The notes: generated by a model from the letters alone, not told the origin. A stretch of 64,000 nucleotides of DNA from JAJDAT01 sp964344185 (GCA_964344185.1 CAYFMN010000001.1:186001-250000); one strand, 5' to 3'. Positions 1 to 9,502 are shown, numbered from the stretch's first letter. Numbers and translations are program-made.

Positions 1-2
1 TT

Positions 3-1121
3 GCTCAATATAATTTAGCTAGGGTTTTTTATCACGGAAAAGGGACAAAGAGAGATTTTGAAGCTGCCTTCCGTTGGTATCGGAAATCTGCCGAAAGTGG
101 AAACGATGTTGCGCAATATAATTTGGGAAGAATGTATTATAGCGGTAGGGGTGTAGAACAGGATTATTTGAAAGCGGCTGAGTGGTTTAAAAAGGCAGCT
201 GAAAACGGTCATGATTACGCTCAATATACGCTTGGAAAAATGCATTGCTCTGGGGAAGGGATGGAGCAAAATTATAGGGAAGGAATTTATTGGATTGGAA
301 AAGCCGCTGAATTAGATAATTCTCAAGCAATGAATCATTTAGGCGTTATTTATGAAAAAGGTCAGGGAACGCCTATTGATTATGTGATGGCGGTTGAGTG
401 GTATCGCAAAGCGGCTGAAAAAGGCTATCCTGCGGCTCAAAATAATTTGGGCATGATGTATTTTGTAGGTAAAGGAGTCGAAAAAAATTACGAAGAAGCG
501 GCAAAGTGGTATCGTCAAGCAGGCCAGTCTCAAAAGGGAGAAGAGGATAATCCTATTGAGCAGCTATTTGGTAAAAATCGAAAAATTTCTGGTGATCCGG
601 GCGAATGGTTTCGAAAAACCGCAAAAACTCCTCTTGCTCAAAATTTTGTGGGTAAGTTGTATGAAAGTGGTTCTCGGGTCCCACAAGATTATTTAGAAAG
701 CATTTACTGGTATAAAAAAGCCGCCCAAAGAGGACATGATGAGGCCCAATTCAACTTAGGTTGTATGTATTTCCAAGGTAAGGGAATTTCGAAAGATATT
801 GATCAAGCTTTAGAATGGTTTTATAAGTCTGCCGACCAAGGAAATGTTAAATCGCAGAAAATGCTAGGTGAAATTTATGAAACTGGAGAATCTGTTGCTA
901 TAGATTTTTCTAAGTCCTTTGATTGGTATCAGAAAGCTGCGGTTCGTGGCGATAAACGCGCCCAATATTGCCTTGGTCATATGTATTTTTATGGAAAAGG
1001 GGTGGATAGAAATCCATCTTTAGCGAATATGTGGCTTCGAAGATCTTCCGAACAATCTGATTTATTAGCTTTTGGAGCTTTAAGAAAGATGAGCCAAGCC
1101 CCTAAACCTAAAAGAAAGTAG
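3..1121 (+). CDS. Sel1-repeat (TPR-like) protein, 5' end cut by window
   Basis: The reading frame is open from base 3, and repeat units precede the first visible ATG at 123, so the gene begins outside the window. About nine Sel1-like repeats of roughly 36 residues are visible. Each has the form AQYNLGxMYxxGxGVxxDYxxAxxWYxKAA, the signature of alpha/alpha solenoid repeats. One unit near codons 135-165 is disturbed by a polar insertion. The C-terminus is basic (KPKRK). Such proteins usually scaffold protein-protein contacts, often in signalling or envelope stress; the partner cannot be told here. The family call is firm and the specific role unknown. Confidence 0.9.
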   Translation, partial: AQYNLARVFYHGKGTKRDFEAAFRWYRKSAESGNDVAQYNLGRMYYSGRGVEQDYLKAAEWFKKAAENGHDYAQYTLGKMHCSGEGMEQNYREGIYWIGKAAELDNSQAMNHLGVIYEKGQGTPIDYVMAVEWYRKAAEKGYPAAQNNLGMMYFVGKGVEKNYEEAAKWYRQAGQSQKGEEDNPIEQLFGKNRKISGDPGEWFRKTAKTPLAQNFVGKLYESGSRVPQDYLESIYWYKKAAQRGHDEAQFNLGCMYFQGKGISKDIDQALEWFYKSADQGNVKSQKMLGEIYETGESVAIDFSKSFDWYQKAAVRGDKRAQYCLGHMYFYGKGVDRNPSLANMWLRRSSEQSDLLAFGALRKMSQAPKPKRK

Positions 1122-1487
1122 TTTTTCTGTTTTTTCTGTTTTTTCTGCTTTTTCTTCTTTCCTGAATTGTCCTTTTGATTCAATAATATACATAAAAAAG
1201 TTACCTGGGTTTTTTATTTTGGGCAGAAAATTTTCAAAAATGAAAATATTTTGCTTGAAGTTTTCGGATCAGGGTATTAGATTAACAGTTGTCTTGGGTT
1301 GGATTTATCTCATTTTGAGACATTTCTAAGTTACTAAATTTAATTGATTTACTTATAAATAATTAATTCATTCGTCTCAATTAGAGTCAAATGTATTGAT
1401 TTTTGCCGACTTTGGAGTTTGGTATGGGGATGTTTTTGTCTTTGTTCTAATTCCCAAAAAAATTTCTAAGATACTGGAAAAAATTGT
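1122..1487. other. Intergenic region, T-rich tandem repeat, no gene seen
   Basis: The first 40 bases carry three to four copies of a TTTTTTCTG-like unit directly after the Sel1 gene stop, which read as a Lys/Gln-rich frame on the other strand. The rest is AT-rich with no convincing coding frame, hairpin terminator or promoter pair. It must hold the promoter of the downstream gene at 1488, but I cannot assign it. Confidence 0.4.
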
Positions 1488-2372
1488 ATGAACGAGACCA
1501 ATCCAGATCCTTCTAATCCCTCCGATATTATGCCTAACGATTATAAAGAAGCTTTTCAAAAAATAGAAATCATGAAGATGTTGCCCGATGGAATTTCAGA
1601 TCAAGTTTGGGCTAAAGGCGAAACTCTTTCTTTAAAAGCTGGAGAAATGTTATTTGAAGAAGGTTCTTACGGCCAAAAGATGTACGTAATACTTGCCGGA
1701 AGGGTTGAAATATTTAAAAAGGATAAAACTGTGGCCTTCAGGGGGCCTATGGAGTTTTTGGGCGAAATTTCTTTAGTAGAGCCAAAGCCTCGTTCTGCGG
1801 GTATTCGAGCCATCACAGAAACGGTTCTTTTTGAGATAGATAAAGATATGTTTGATCTTTATCTTGCGCCGAATCCTGAAATTTTAATGGAATTTTTGAA
1901 AATTTTATCAGATCGGGCAAGATCAGACTTGGAAACTCTTAATTGGGGATACAAGGAACTCAAAAAGAGCGAAAGGTTATACCGGACTATTGTAGAAACT
2001 ATTTCTGAAATAGTTTTTATTTTAAATGAGGATAGGCACATTGTATTTGCCAACTCTGCGTTTAAATATTTAGGTTATGATCCAGAAGAAGTTATTGGCA
2101 AACCAATCGTCGAATTAATCGAAGCCGAAAAATCCGGATCTGATTTTGATTTAGATGAACTCGCAACCAAGGGAGTTGGTCCGTTTGCTAGTCTCGGGTT
2201 GAATGTGGTTCTAAAAACAAATCCAAATTCAGTTTTGTGGGAAGAGTTTCAAACGACTAAACTTGTTTTTGATTCGTTTGGTATGTGGGATGTTCCCGAC
2301 GAGTTTGTATATCAGGATGAAATTGAGAAAAACTTTCTTGGCACCATTTGTGTTGGTCATAGAACGGATTAA
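1488..2372 (+). CDS. Cyclic-nucleotide-binding domain plus PAS domain protein
   Basis: 294 aa. Residues about 25-140 form a CRP-type cyclic nucleotide-binding beta-barrel: LKAGEMLFEEGSYGQKMYVILAGRVEIF, then the FLGEISLVEPKPRSAGIRA phosphate-binding cassette. After a helical linker, residues about 160-225 look like a PAS domain (YRTIVETISEIVFILNEDRHIVFAN...YLGYDPEEVIGK). No helix-turn-helix, kinase or GGDEF domain follows, so this is a sensor without a visible output domain and probably acts by protein contact. It stands alone between the Sel1 gene and the convergent MBOAT operon. The family call is strong; the ligand and partner are unknown. Confidence 0.8.
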   Translation: MNETNPDPSNPSDIMPNDYKEAFQKIEIMKMLPDGISDQVWAKGETLSLKAGEMLFEEGSYGQKMYVILAGRVEIFKKDKTVAFRGPMEFLGEISLVEPKPRSAGIRAITETVLFEIDKDMFDLYLAPNPEILMEFLKILSDRARSDLETLNWGYKELKKSERLYRTIVETISEIVFILNEDRHIVFANSAFKYLGYDPEEVIGKPIVELIEAEKSGSDFDLDELATKGVGPFASLGLNVVLKTNPNSVLWEEFQTTKLVFDSFGMWDVPDEFVYQDEIEKNFLGTICVGHRTD

Positions 2373-2396
2373 ATTTTCTTCCAGTCAAGTTTATTT

Positions 2397-4118
2397 TTAA
2401 GGATCTAAATGGATCCCAAATGCCGCAAAAAATAATCGCCAATAATCCCAAACGCTTCCTCGCGAGCACGTATAAAAAAAGACATGAGTTAAAGAGTAGT
2501 ATTGTAAAGTGACATACATAGCTATTAGATCTAGTGGGAACTTTCGGTCAAATGTCCATGATTTTCTAGTCTTATCTTTTTTAATAAGTTGCCAAACGGC
2601 GCTTACCCAAATTCCAAGCGCTAGCGTAAAAAAATGAGGCCAAGTTTTTAATAAGCCTACGGCATATTTCCACTCTAAACCTCTTCCTATCCACCGGCGA
2701 ATGATATTACCCCAGAAAAGATTGCCAAAACCTGCTGAAGCCATGATTGCCGTAAAAAGTCTTAGATAGAGATTCTTTTTAAAAAAATTGAAGAAAACCG
2801 GGTAATAGAAGCATCGAATTAAAAAGTCTCTATAATGTAAGGTAATCCGCCCCCACAAGTTTGCTAGATTTGTGGCGAGCCACGGTTTATTCATGTTTGG
2901 TTCAATATCGTAACCACAGATTTTCCAGATACCGACTTTGAAGTGAAGAACTCCTGTCATGAGCAGGAACCACTTTATTTGATCGAACAAGCAACTAAAC
3001 CAAATAGTGGGAATTGAAACTTCGCCTCCATCAACAAAGTGACAACCTAACTCGCGCAATCTCCAAAAAACTGGAATGCCGATTTCATGACGAACATAAT
3101 GGACCAAATTGTATTTAATCCAATCTCCTATCGATAAATAGAAAATTGACCAACCAAGTAGTTTAATTCCGTCTAGAATAAGTTGGTTTTTATCTTTGTT
3201 ATAAAACCGATCATTTGTGTACGAGTATCCTTGGCCAATGGTCGATCCCCACGACCAGTTCGCGATTTGGCCAGGAGCGAAGAATATAGAGAGATATTCG
3301 AGTAAGGTCAGGTTTTTGGGAATTCTTCCGTTTTTGAAATCCATGTGATAAATAAATAGGCGTCGCCAATGGAAGAAAAATAGTAAAATCCCTAAAGGCA
3401 ATTTCCATTCGTTTCCTCCTATTCCTTCAACGCTAGATCCTAAAAGCGTTATAATTCCAGCGGACTGAACCGCCATTGTTCCTGCGATTCGGCTAAACCT
3501 TTCTTTATCTAATAAGTAACGTAGGATGAACCAATAGCAAAAGAAAGAAGCATATCCAAAAATAACTGTATTAAAAATAACAGCTAGAATTAGAGAATTT
3601 GAATCCGAATAAGTAAGATAAATAAGGCTGCCAGGTAGCCAGGCTAAAAGCTTCTTATTCACATTGATGGGATGGAGGATAAGATAAACTATTATGTGAG
3701 AACCTAACAGACCCGCAATGGGGCGAAAGCCATAAAGGATAATGACAATAGCTAAAAAAGAAAAAGTTAAGGCAGTGCGTTTAAGCTTGAGCGGTAAATA
3801 ATAAGCCAAAAGAAAGGCTATTGCTAAACCAACAAATAGGATCAGCCTTTCTTGGTCGTTGCTAAATAAACGAATTTCGGTAATATAGATTTCGCAGTCG
3901 ACATTGTCGTCGTTATCGAAAACATGATTTAAATTAAAACCTAACCCGTTTGCGAAACTTCTTGGGCTTGCTAAGCCAAGCGGTTGGTAAACTTCAGTAA
4001 ATAAATAAATGAAAATTCCAAGAACGGCCAAAGTCGCTAATACAAAACCATGACGATTTTGATTATTTTTATCTCGTTCTTCGTCGGAAATGGGTTTTTG
4101 AAATCCGAGGCCAAGCAT
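2397..4118 (-). CDS. MBOAT-family membrane acyltransferase (DltB/AlgI-like)
   Basis: 573 aa, with many hydrophobic segments. The C-terminal half has features of membrane-bound O-acyltransferases: a LWGRITLHYRDFLIRCFYYP segment resembling the FWRRWHxSLxxWFRDYxYxPL motif, and a conserved-type His in YYSLTHVFFY near residue 540. In the family these proteins move an acyl or aminoacyl group from a cytoplasmic carrier to an extracytoplasmic hydroxyl acceptor. It is the last gene of a five-gene operon with a carrier protein and an adenylation enzyme, the DltA/DltC/DltB arrangement. It is longer and more divergent than typical DltB (about 400 aa). The acceptor is not known. Confidence 0.75.
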   Translation of the reverse strand: MLGLGFQKPISDEERDKNNQNRHGFVLATLAVLGIFIYLFTEVYQPLGLASPRSFANGLGFNLNHVFDNDDNVDCEIYITEIRLFSNDQERLILFVGLAIAFLLAYYLPLKLKRTALTFSFLAIVIILYGFRPIAGLLGSHIIVYLILHPINVNKKLLAWLPGSLIYLTYSDSNSLILAVIFNTVIFGYASFFCYWFILRYLLDKERFSRIAGTMAVQSAGIITLLGSSVEGIGGNEWKLPLGILLFFFHWRRLFIYHMDFKNGRIPKNLTLLEYLSIFFAPGQIANWSWGSTIGQGYSYTNDRFYNKDKNQLILDGIKLLGWSIFYLSIGDWIKYNLVHYVRHEIGIPVFWRLRELGCHFVDGGEVSIPTIWFSCLFDQIKWFLLMTGVLHFKVGIWKICGYDIEPNMNKPWLATNLANLWGRITLHYRDFLIRCFYYPVFFNFFKKNLYLRLFTAIMASAGFGNLFWGNIIRRWIGRGLEWKYAVGLLKTWPHFFTLALGIWVSAVWQLIKKDKTRKSWTFDRKFPLDLIAMYVTLQYYSLTHVFFYTCSRGSVWDYWRLFFAAFGIHLDP

Positions 4119-4189
4119 GCAATTAGTCTACAATATTATCTAAGAAGGAAGGGAGATTGACGGGAAATATTTTGGATAATTTGGCGAGT

Positions 4190-4435
4190 TTATAATTTTG
4201 AAAATACAAAATCAGATAAATTATTTAGATCTCGAAACGTTTCAACTCCTATGTCCGATTCTGTAATGTCTATTCCAAAATGATTTTCCATAAACGCTAC
4301 CGTTGCGACGACTCTTAAAGAATCTGTTATAAAATTTGAAAGTAAATCAGTAGATGATTCAAGTTTTAATCCGGGGTTTGGGAATTCGGTTTCAAAATAG
4401 CTTTTAAGTTCTGCTTCTATTTGTTGTTTTTCCAT
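4190..4435 (-). CDS. Stand-alone acyl/peptidyl carrier protein
   Basis: 81 aa, the size of a single carrier domain. The phosphopantetheine attachment motif is seen as DSL within FITDSLRVVATVAFMENHFG, followed by the usual acidic helix (IDITESDIGVETFRDLNNLSDFV). It would be loaded by the adenylation protein at the head of the operon (7129-9378) and feed either the PLP enzyme or the MBOAT transferase. It lies 15 bp after the PLP enzyme gene and 71 bp before the MBOAT gene. It is equivalent to DltC by position and size, but the loaded substrate cannot be read from the carrier itself. Confidence 0.88.
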   Translation of the reverse strand: MEKQQIEAELKSYFETEFPNPGLKLESSTDLLSNFITDSLRVVATVAFMENHFGIDITESDIGVETFRDLNNLSDFVFSKL

Positions 4436-4450
4436 GACGTTTAATAAAAG

Positions 4451-5575
4451 TTAAGATTCTATAACCTTAAACGCATTGGCTAAATCTTTTTTTAGGTCGT
4501 TTGGATTTTCTAACCCGAAGCATAAGCGAACTAAATTTTCTCCCAAACCGATTTGTTTTTTTTCTTCGCATGTCATTGACGCATGACTACCTGTATAGGG
4601 TTGAGCAACCATAGACGTAACGCAAGCCATACCGGTTCCTGTATTAAACAGTTTAAGAGATTGAATAAATTTCTGATAATGCCGCTCAAGGCCGTTTGAA
4701 AATTCAAAAAATAATATGCCTCCGTATCCGGTCAATTGTTTGCCGTCTACGTCTGGATAATAAACTTTCGCGATTTGAGATTGTTTCCTCAAAAAATCAC
4801 GCATCTCAATTGTGATCTGCTGTTGTTTTTCCAGGCGAAGATTTAGAGTTTGTAAGCTGCGGCGCGTTAACCATGCGCTATAAGGAGCAAGAATTGCTCC
4901 GCCATAAAAACGAATATCGCGAAACTCATTAACCAGGTCTTTTCGGTTTGTTAACGTCATTCCGCTCATTACGTCGCTATGACCAGAAAAATATTTAGTG
5001 CCGCTATGTAGAGAAACGTCGGCGCCATATTTTAAAGGGCGCTGGAACAAAGGCGTAGCCCAAGTGTTATCTACAGCTACAATGCCTTCTGGATTTAACG
5101 ATTTTAGACGATCTGATACCTTTTGAATATCTACAGTTTTTAGAAATGGATTTGTTGGGGTTTCAAAGAAAACCATTTGTGTTTTGCTGGAAATCTGTTC
5201 AAGACCTTGTTGAGTTGAAAAATCTGCGGTTTTTAATTTTATGTTTCTCCGTTCGCTTATTCTTTGAAAAAGACGAAATGAACAACCGTAAATATAAGGA
5301 TCGACTATAAGTGTGTCTCCGGGTTTGAGGAGCTCTAGAATCATATTAATAGCGGCCATGCCACAGGAAGAAGCTACGCCAAAGTTTGCACCTTCAAGAA
5401 TTCGGACAGTTTCTTCTAGTTCCGCTACATTTGGGTTATCTTTTCTGGTGTAAAAAAAAGGAGAATCTGTCTCAAAAGCGCTACATTGGTAAATAGGCGT
5501 AACCGCAGGGTTTGCGTTTTTAGTTTCTATGCGAGTGTGGAGAGCCTTTGTGACTGGGTCTGAGGAATTTCCCAT
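4451..5575 (-). CDS. Cys/Met-metabolism PLP enzyme (cystathionine gamma-synthase/lyase family)
   Basis: 374 aa, full length for the family. The Schiff-base lysine lies in DVSLHSGTKYFSGHSDVMSG, the diagnostic motif, and the substrate-side segment VDNTWATPLFQRPLKYGAD is present. Members catalyse beta- or gamma-elimination or replacement on cysteine, homocysteine or O-acyl-homoserine derivatives. Its place between a radical SAM gene (3 bp gap) and a carrier protein (15 bp gap) suggests it does not serve general methionine synthesis. It more likely makes or alters an amino acid destined for, or held on, the carrier. Which reaction it performs cannot be told from these motifs. Confidence 0.85.
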   Translation of the reverse strand: MGNSSDPVTKALHTRIETKNANPAVTPIYQCSAFETDSPFFYTRKDNPNVAELEETVRILEGANFGVASSCGMAAINMILELLKPGDTLIVDPYIYGCSFRLFQRISERRNIKLKTADFSTQQGLEQISSKTQMVFFETPTNPFLKTVDIQKVSDRLKSLNPEGIVAVDNTWATPLFQRPLKYGADVSLHSGTKYFSGHSDVMSGMTLTNRKDLVNEFRDIRFYGGAILAPYSAWLTRRSLQTLNLRLEKQQQITIEMRDFLRKQSQIAKVYYPDVDGKQLTGYGGILFFEFSNGLERHYQKFIQSLKLFNTGTGMACVTSMVAQPYTGSHASMTCEEKKQIGLGENLVRLCFGLENPNDLKKDLANAFKVIES

Positions 5576-5578
5576 TTT

Positions 5579-7036
5579 TTAAGAAATAGCTTTGACAAGT
5601 TGACTTTTAATTTTTTCTGGAAACTGTTTTCCCTCAAACTTTGGAAGAGCTACTCGATCATCTTCTGCGATTCCTTCGGCAATTGGAACTGTAGGAAAAT
5701 GGGCTCGGTCAAACACTTCAAATAGGTTTGATTCGATCGAGGAATCCCAGGCAAACTCTAATCCTATTTCAGAGGGTTGAGATTTTGTCAAAATGAATCG
5801 ATAACTTTCCTGAGCTTCTAGGGTAACGGTTTTCCAATGGGTTTGGTTGCTGTTTTGAGGTCGATAATAAATCGTTGCAGCGGTATCGCCAGTATTTTTT
5901 GCTTGAACATGAACCGAAATAATATCGCCACGCCAATTGTATGAAGATACTCTCAAATTATCTGGCGCTAATGTGTTTTGCGCGTTCGATTCAAGAAGCG
6001 GCTTGCGTCTTATATTAAAATGCGAATTTTCGCCGCAGAATTTGCAATGTCCTTCAGGGTTTAAAGCTTTAATTTCGGCGTCTAGGCCAAATCGTTTAAC
6101 CAAGAGTTCTTTGCAATTTCCGCAAAAAGAACTAGAATCGTTTTCATTTGGAACGTTTCCCAAGTATACATATTTTAAGCCTGCCTGTTGAGCCGCTTCA
6201 CGCGCGTTTTGTAATCGATCAATTGGCGTACGAATAGTATTTTGCATTCTATATTCGGGATGGAATCTTACAAGATGTAATGGGACTTCCGGTCCCAGAT
6301 TATCTAGAATCCATCTAGCTATTTGAAGCGCCGATTCTTTATTGTCGCTAATATCGGTAATCATAAGGTTGCTGATCTCAAGATGTTTCCCCGCATCGTA
6401 AATTTGTTTTGCAGCTTCTAGAACGGGTTGCAGCCAACCTGTCGTTAATTTTCGGTAATAGGTTTCATCCATTGATTTTAAAGACAACGAGAATATATCT
6501 ATATGAGGAAGCAATTCGTCCAAAGCTTCCTTCGTTATAAAACAAGCTGATTTGTAGAGGTTACTCAGGCCTGCCTTACGGGCTAGTTCAGCCGTTTCGA
6601 TAACAAATTCATGCCATACAACGGGATCGTTATAAGTCCAGGAAAGCGTCCTAATATTATGTCTTAAGGCCGTATTGACGATTCCTTGTGGGGTCAATTC
6701 ATGTACGTCTTTATTATCTACAAATTTGTACTGGGACGTTTTCCAATTTTGGCAATAATGGCAATTTAGATTACAACCAATATTACCTAAGGAAAGGATT
6801 CTGGAACCGGGAGCGTAGTGAAATATGGCTTCCGTTTCAATCGCCTCTTCCGTAATATGAACGCCTTTACCGAAAGTATAAGTTACTAATCGATTGTTGC
6901 GGTTGCCGCGAACGCCGCAAAAACCTACTTCTCCTTCTTTGATTTTGCATTTGCGTGGCGATAAGTGGCATCGTACGGAGCCATCTTCAAGCTTCTCTTC
7001 TAAATTGGCGATACGATAATCGTTTTTCCAGTCCAT
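5579..7036 (-). CDS. Radical SAM enzyme of the AmmeMemoRadiSam / PflA-like type with C-terminal extension
   Basis: 485 aa from the ATG at 7036; an in-frame TTG lies one codon upstream. The radical SAM cluster motif CNLNCHYC (residues 88-95) is intact, preceded by the Cys-containing N-terminal region (C23, C30, C40; GEVGFCGVRGN) seen in AmmeMemoRadiSam-system proteins. A zinc-ribbon-like segment with CGNC and CKFCGE follows near residues 310-345. Family members usually end there (about 340 aa). This one continues for about 140 residues of beta-rich sequence with no recognised domain. The usual partner genes (AMMECR1, Memo) are not in the window. It sits in the carrier-protein operon, so its substrate may be the carried amino acid or an operon protein. 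Confidence 0.82.
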   Translation of the reverse strand: MDWKNDYRIANLEEKLEDGSVRCHLSPRKCKIKEGEVGFCGVRGNRNNRLVTYTFGKGVHITEEAIETEAIFHYAPGSRILSLGNIGCNLNCHYCQNWKTSQYKFVDNKDVHELTPQGIVNTALRHNIRTLSWTYNDPVVWHEFVIETAELARKAGLSNLYKSACFITKEALDELLPHIDIFSLSLKSMDETYYRKLTTGWLQPVLEAAKQIYDAGKHLEISNLMITDISDNKESALQIARWILDNLGPEVPLHLVRFHPEYRMQNTIRTPIDRLQNAREAAQQAGLKYVYLGNVPNENDSSSFCGNCKELLVKRFGLDAEIKALNPEGHCKFCGENSHFNIRRKPLLESNAQNTLAPDNLRVSSYNWRGDIISVHVQAKNTGDTAATIYYRPQNSNQTHWKTVTLEAQESYRFILTKSQPSEIGLEFAWDSSIESNLFEVFDRAHFPTVPIAEGIAEDDRVALPKFEGKQFPEKIKSQLVKAIS

Positions 7037-7128
7037 CAAATACTTTATTGTTTTAATGTTTTATCGATATGACACAATGATCTAGCTAGATTTTTACTAA
7101 AAATTTAGTGTAACAGCTTTTTTTTGTT

Positions 7129-9378
7129 TTACCGATTCAAAAAGTCTTTTAACCACATTGGAGCCCGTTTTTCAATGTTTTTCGTGGGTTCTGTTTTCGT
7201 CGGTTCTGGTAACGCATCGCGATCAATTTTTCCATTGGGAGAGAGGGGGAAGTTTTCTAATCTTACAAACACTTGCGGTATCATGAAGTCTGGAAGTTTT
7301 TTTTCAAGGGCTTTTCTTAATTGTTCTTCTGAAATATGAGTTTTATTTGTTGGAATGAAGTAGGCGGTCAAAATTTTATTTTGTTTGCTATCCCTTCGCA
7401 AAGTCACTAATGCTCTGGCAATGTCTGGTTGAGCGTTCATTGTAGATTCAATTTCTCCCAGTTCAACTCGAAATCCTCGTATTTTGATTTGATTGTCTAC
7501 TCGACCTAGAAATTCAATTTCTCCATTGGGGAGATATTTGGCTAAGTCTCCTGTTTTATAAAGTCGAGCGGATGGGTTATTAGTGAATGGATCGGATAAA
7601 AATTTTTCTTGAGTCAATTCAGGACGGTTAAGATAGCCATTGGCTACGCAAATTCCTCCGAGGTGTATTTCGCCAGGAACCCCAATTGGAGCTGGCTGAA
7701 GTTCTTTATCAAGAATGAAAACTTTGACGTTGCTCAAAGGACGACCGATAGTTGGACCTAATGGACGAAAAAACTTTGAATTGTTAGTTAAACAAGCTGT
7801 TACTGTGATGTGACCTTCAGCAGGCCCATATCCGTTAAAAAAATTTTGTCCTTTGGACCAACGTTCGACATTTTCATTCGTACATCTCTCGCCAACGGCA
7901 ACGATAGTTTCCAAAGAAGGAAAACCGGGATTGGGAAGTATTGATAATAGGGAAGGAGGCAACATTGCTAAAGTTATTTTATGCTCATTAATTATTTTGG
8001 GTAATTCCAAAATAGAAAATAAACTTTTTTTGCCGCTAAAAACTAAAGTTCCACCTGATAACAATGCGGTAAAAATTTCCCAAACGGCAACATCAAAGCC
8101 AAAGGATGAGAATTGTAAAATTTTACTTTCGGAATGGACTTTGAAAAGCTTGTTTGACGCTTGTATTAAATTACATAAACCATCGTGGCGTAATAATATA
8201 CCCTTTGGTTGACCCGTTGAGCCTGAAGTAAAAATAACATACGCTAAATTTTTAGGAAATCTGGCAAGGTTTAGGTTTGAGCTTGGGTATTGGAAAAGAC
8301 TTTCATCTGGCTGATCCAAGCAAATGGTTGTTTTTGCTTGAAAAGGAAGTTTTTTTAGAAGTTTTTTTTGAGTTAAAAGGATTGGAGAATTCGTTTCTTT
8401 GAATATATATTCTAGCCGGTCGCTTGGATAACTTGAGTCCATTGGAACAAACGCTCCGCCAGCCTTCAAAATGGCTAAAATACCGATGATCATGTCAAAT
8501 GACTTTTCAACGCAAATACCGACTAATGTATCGGGTCTTACTCCTTTATCTTTTAAATAACCAGCTAACTGATTTGCTTGAATGTTTAAATTTTTATAAG
8601 TGAGTTGCTTGCTGTCCCAAACTGCCGCTATTGATTCAGGTTTTTTTTCGACAATGGATTCGAATATTTGATGGGCGCAAATAGTATCGGAATATTCAAC
8701 TTGAGTTTGGTTCCAAAGTTTTGTTAGTTGTTCGAACTCTTGTGAAGTTAAAAGGGATAATTGCGATATCATTTTTTGTGGATCGTTGATTCCATCTTTC
8801 AAAAGCTCTAAAAAATGTAATCCCATGCGCTCAAAGGATTCTGAGTCCCATAAATCGATATTACACTGTACAAGCCCTTGAATGTTTTCGTTAATGTTGG
8901 AAAAAGTAAAATTTAAATAGGGATTGGGTATTATGGATTCAAGGCAAGAGGTCCACCAATCGCTTGAATTTATATCTTGATCGTTAGAAAAATGAAAAAA
9001 AACCTTGTAATAAGCAGAGCCGGAGATTTTTTCTTTTGGCTGTAGGTTTTCCAATAAAGTTTCTAAGGAGTCGCTTAATTCTGTTTTTGAAATTAAACTG
9101 TTTGATGAATTATTTCGTATAGAATCTTCAAAGGTGATCGAAGAAAACAAATAGCTTTTTATCCATTGAATAGAGTTTAAACTTTGATCTATTTCGCCTG
9201 AAACAATTTGTTTTTTTAAGCGTCCGATAAAAATATCCTTTTGACCCGAATAACGGTGGAGTAGTATTTGCAATGTCCCAAGTAATAGGTCTGAAATTGA
9301 AATTCCTCGGGTACTGCAAAAACTAAAGCAATCGTTTTGTAATGATTTTGATAATTTAATGGATTGATTCGATATCAT
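7129..9378 (-). CDS. NRPS-like protein: C-terminal half condensation domain plus adenylation domain
   Basis: 749 aa. Residues 1-210 resemble only the C-terminal half of a condensation domain (SDLLLGTLQILLHRYSGQKDIFIG); the HHxxxDG half is absent. Residues about 235-740 are a full amino-acid adenylation domain: A3 FTSGSTGQPKG, A4 FGFDVAVWEIF, A5 NGYGPAE, A7 YKTGDLAKYLPNGEIEFLGR, A10 PNGKIDRDALP. No carrier domain is fused, so it must load the separate carrier at 4190-4435. Ungapped alignment to the GrsA specificity residues gives D429, V430, W433, M472, V493, V495, G516, I524, T525; I do not recognise a known substrate for this set. It is the first gene of the operon, with an 89-bp gap before the next gene. 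Confidence 0.88.
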   Translation of the reverse strand: MISNQSIKLSKSLQNDCFSFCSTRGISISDLLLGTLQILLHRYSGQKDIFIGRLKKQIVSGEIDQSLNSIQWIKSYLFSSITFEDSIRNNSSNSLISKTELSDSLETLLENLQPKEKISGSAYYKVFFHFSNDQDINSSDWWTSCLESIIPNPYLNFTFSNINENIQGLVQCNIDLWDSESFERMGLHFLELLKDGINDPQKMISQLSLLTSQEFEQLTKLWNQTQVEYSDTICAHQIFESIVEKKPESIAAVWDSKQLTYKNLNIQANQLAGYLKDKGVRPDTLVGICVEKSFDMIIGILAILKAGGAFVPMDSSYPSDRLEYIFKETNSPILLTQKKLLKKLPFQAKTTICLDQPDESLFQYPSSNLNLARFPKNLAYVIFTSGSTGQPKGILLRHDGLCNLIQASNKLFKVHSESKILQFSSFGFDVAVWEIFTALLSGGTLVFSGKKSLFSILELPKIINEHKITLAMLPPSLLSILPNPGFPSLETIVAVGERCTNENVERWSKGQNFFNGYGPAEGHITVTACLTNNSKFFRPLGPTIGRPLSNVKVFILDKELQPAPIGVPGEIHLGGICVANGYLNRPELTQEKFLSDPFTNNPSARLYKTGDLAKYLPNGEIEFLGRVDNQIKIRGFRVELGEIESTMNAQPDIARALVTLRRDSKQNKILTAYFIPTNKTHISEEQLRKALEKKLPDFMIPQVFVRLENFPLSPNGKIDRDALPEPTKTEPTKNIEKRAPMWLKDFLNR

Positions 9379-9502
9379 TTATCTAAATTTATTTTTCAAA
9401 TTGGAATTATTTTATTATCAGGATTGTAACATTCAGTTACTATAAGCCGACGATCAACTTAATGAAGATCCTGCATCATTTTTCCCGCTTTCTGTTCTTT
9501 TC

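Noticed and set aside
989..1183. Lys/Gln-rich minus-strand frame
   Set aside because: It is the reverse of a T-rich tandem repeat and of the Sel1 gene end.
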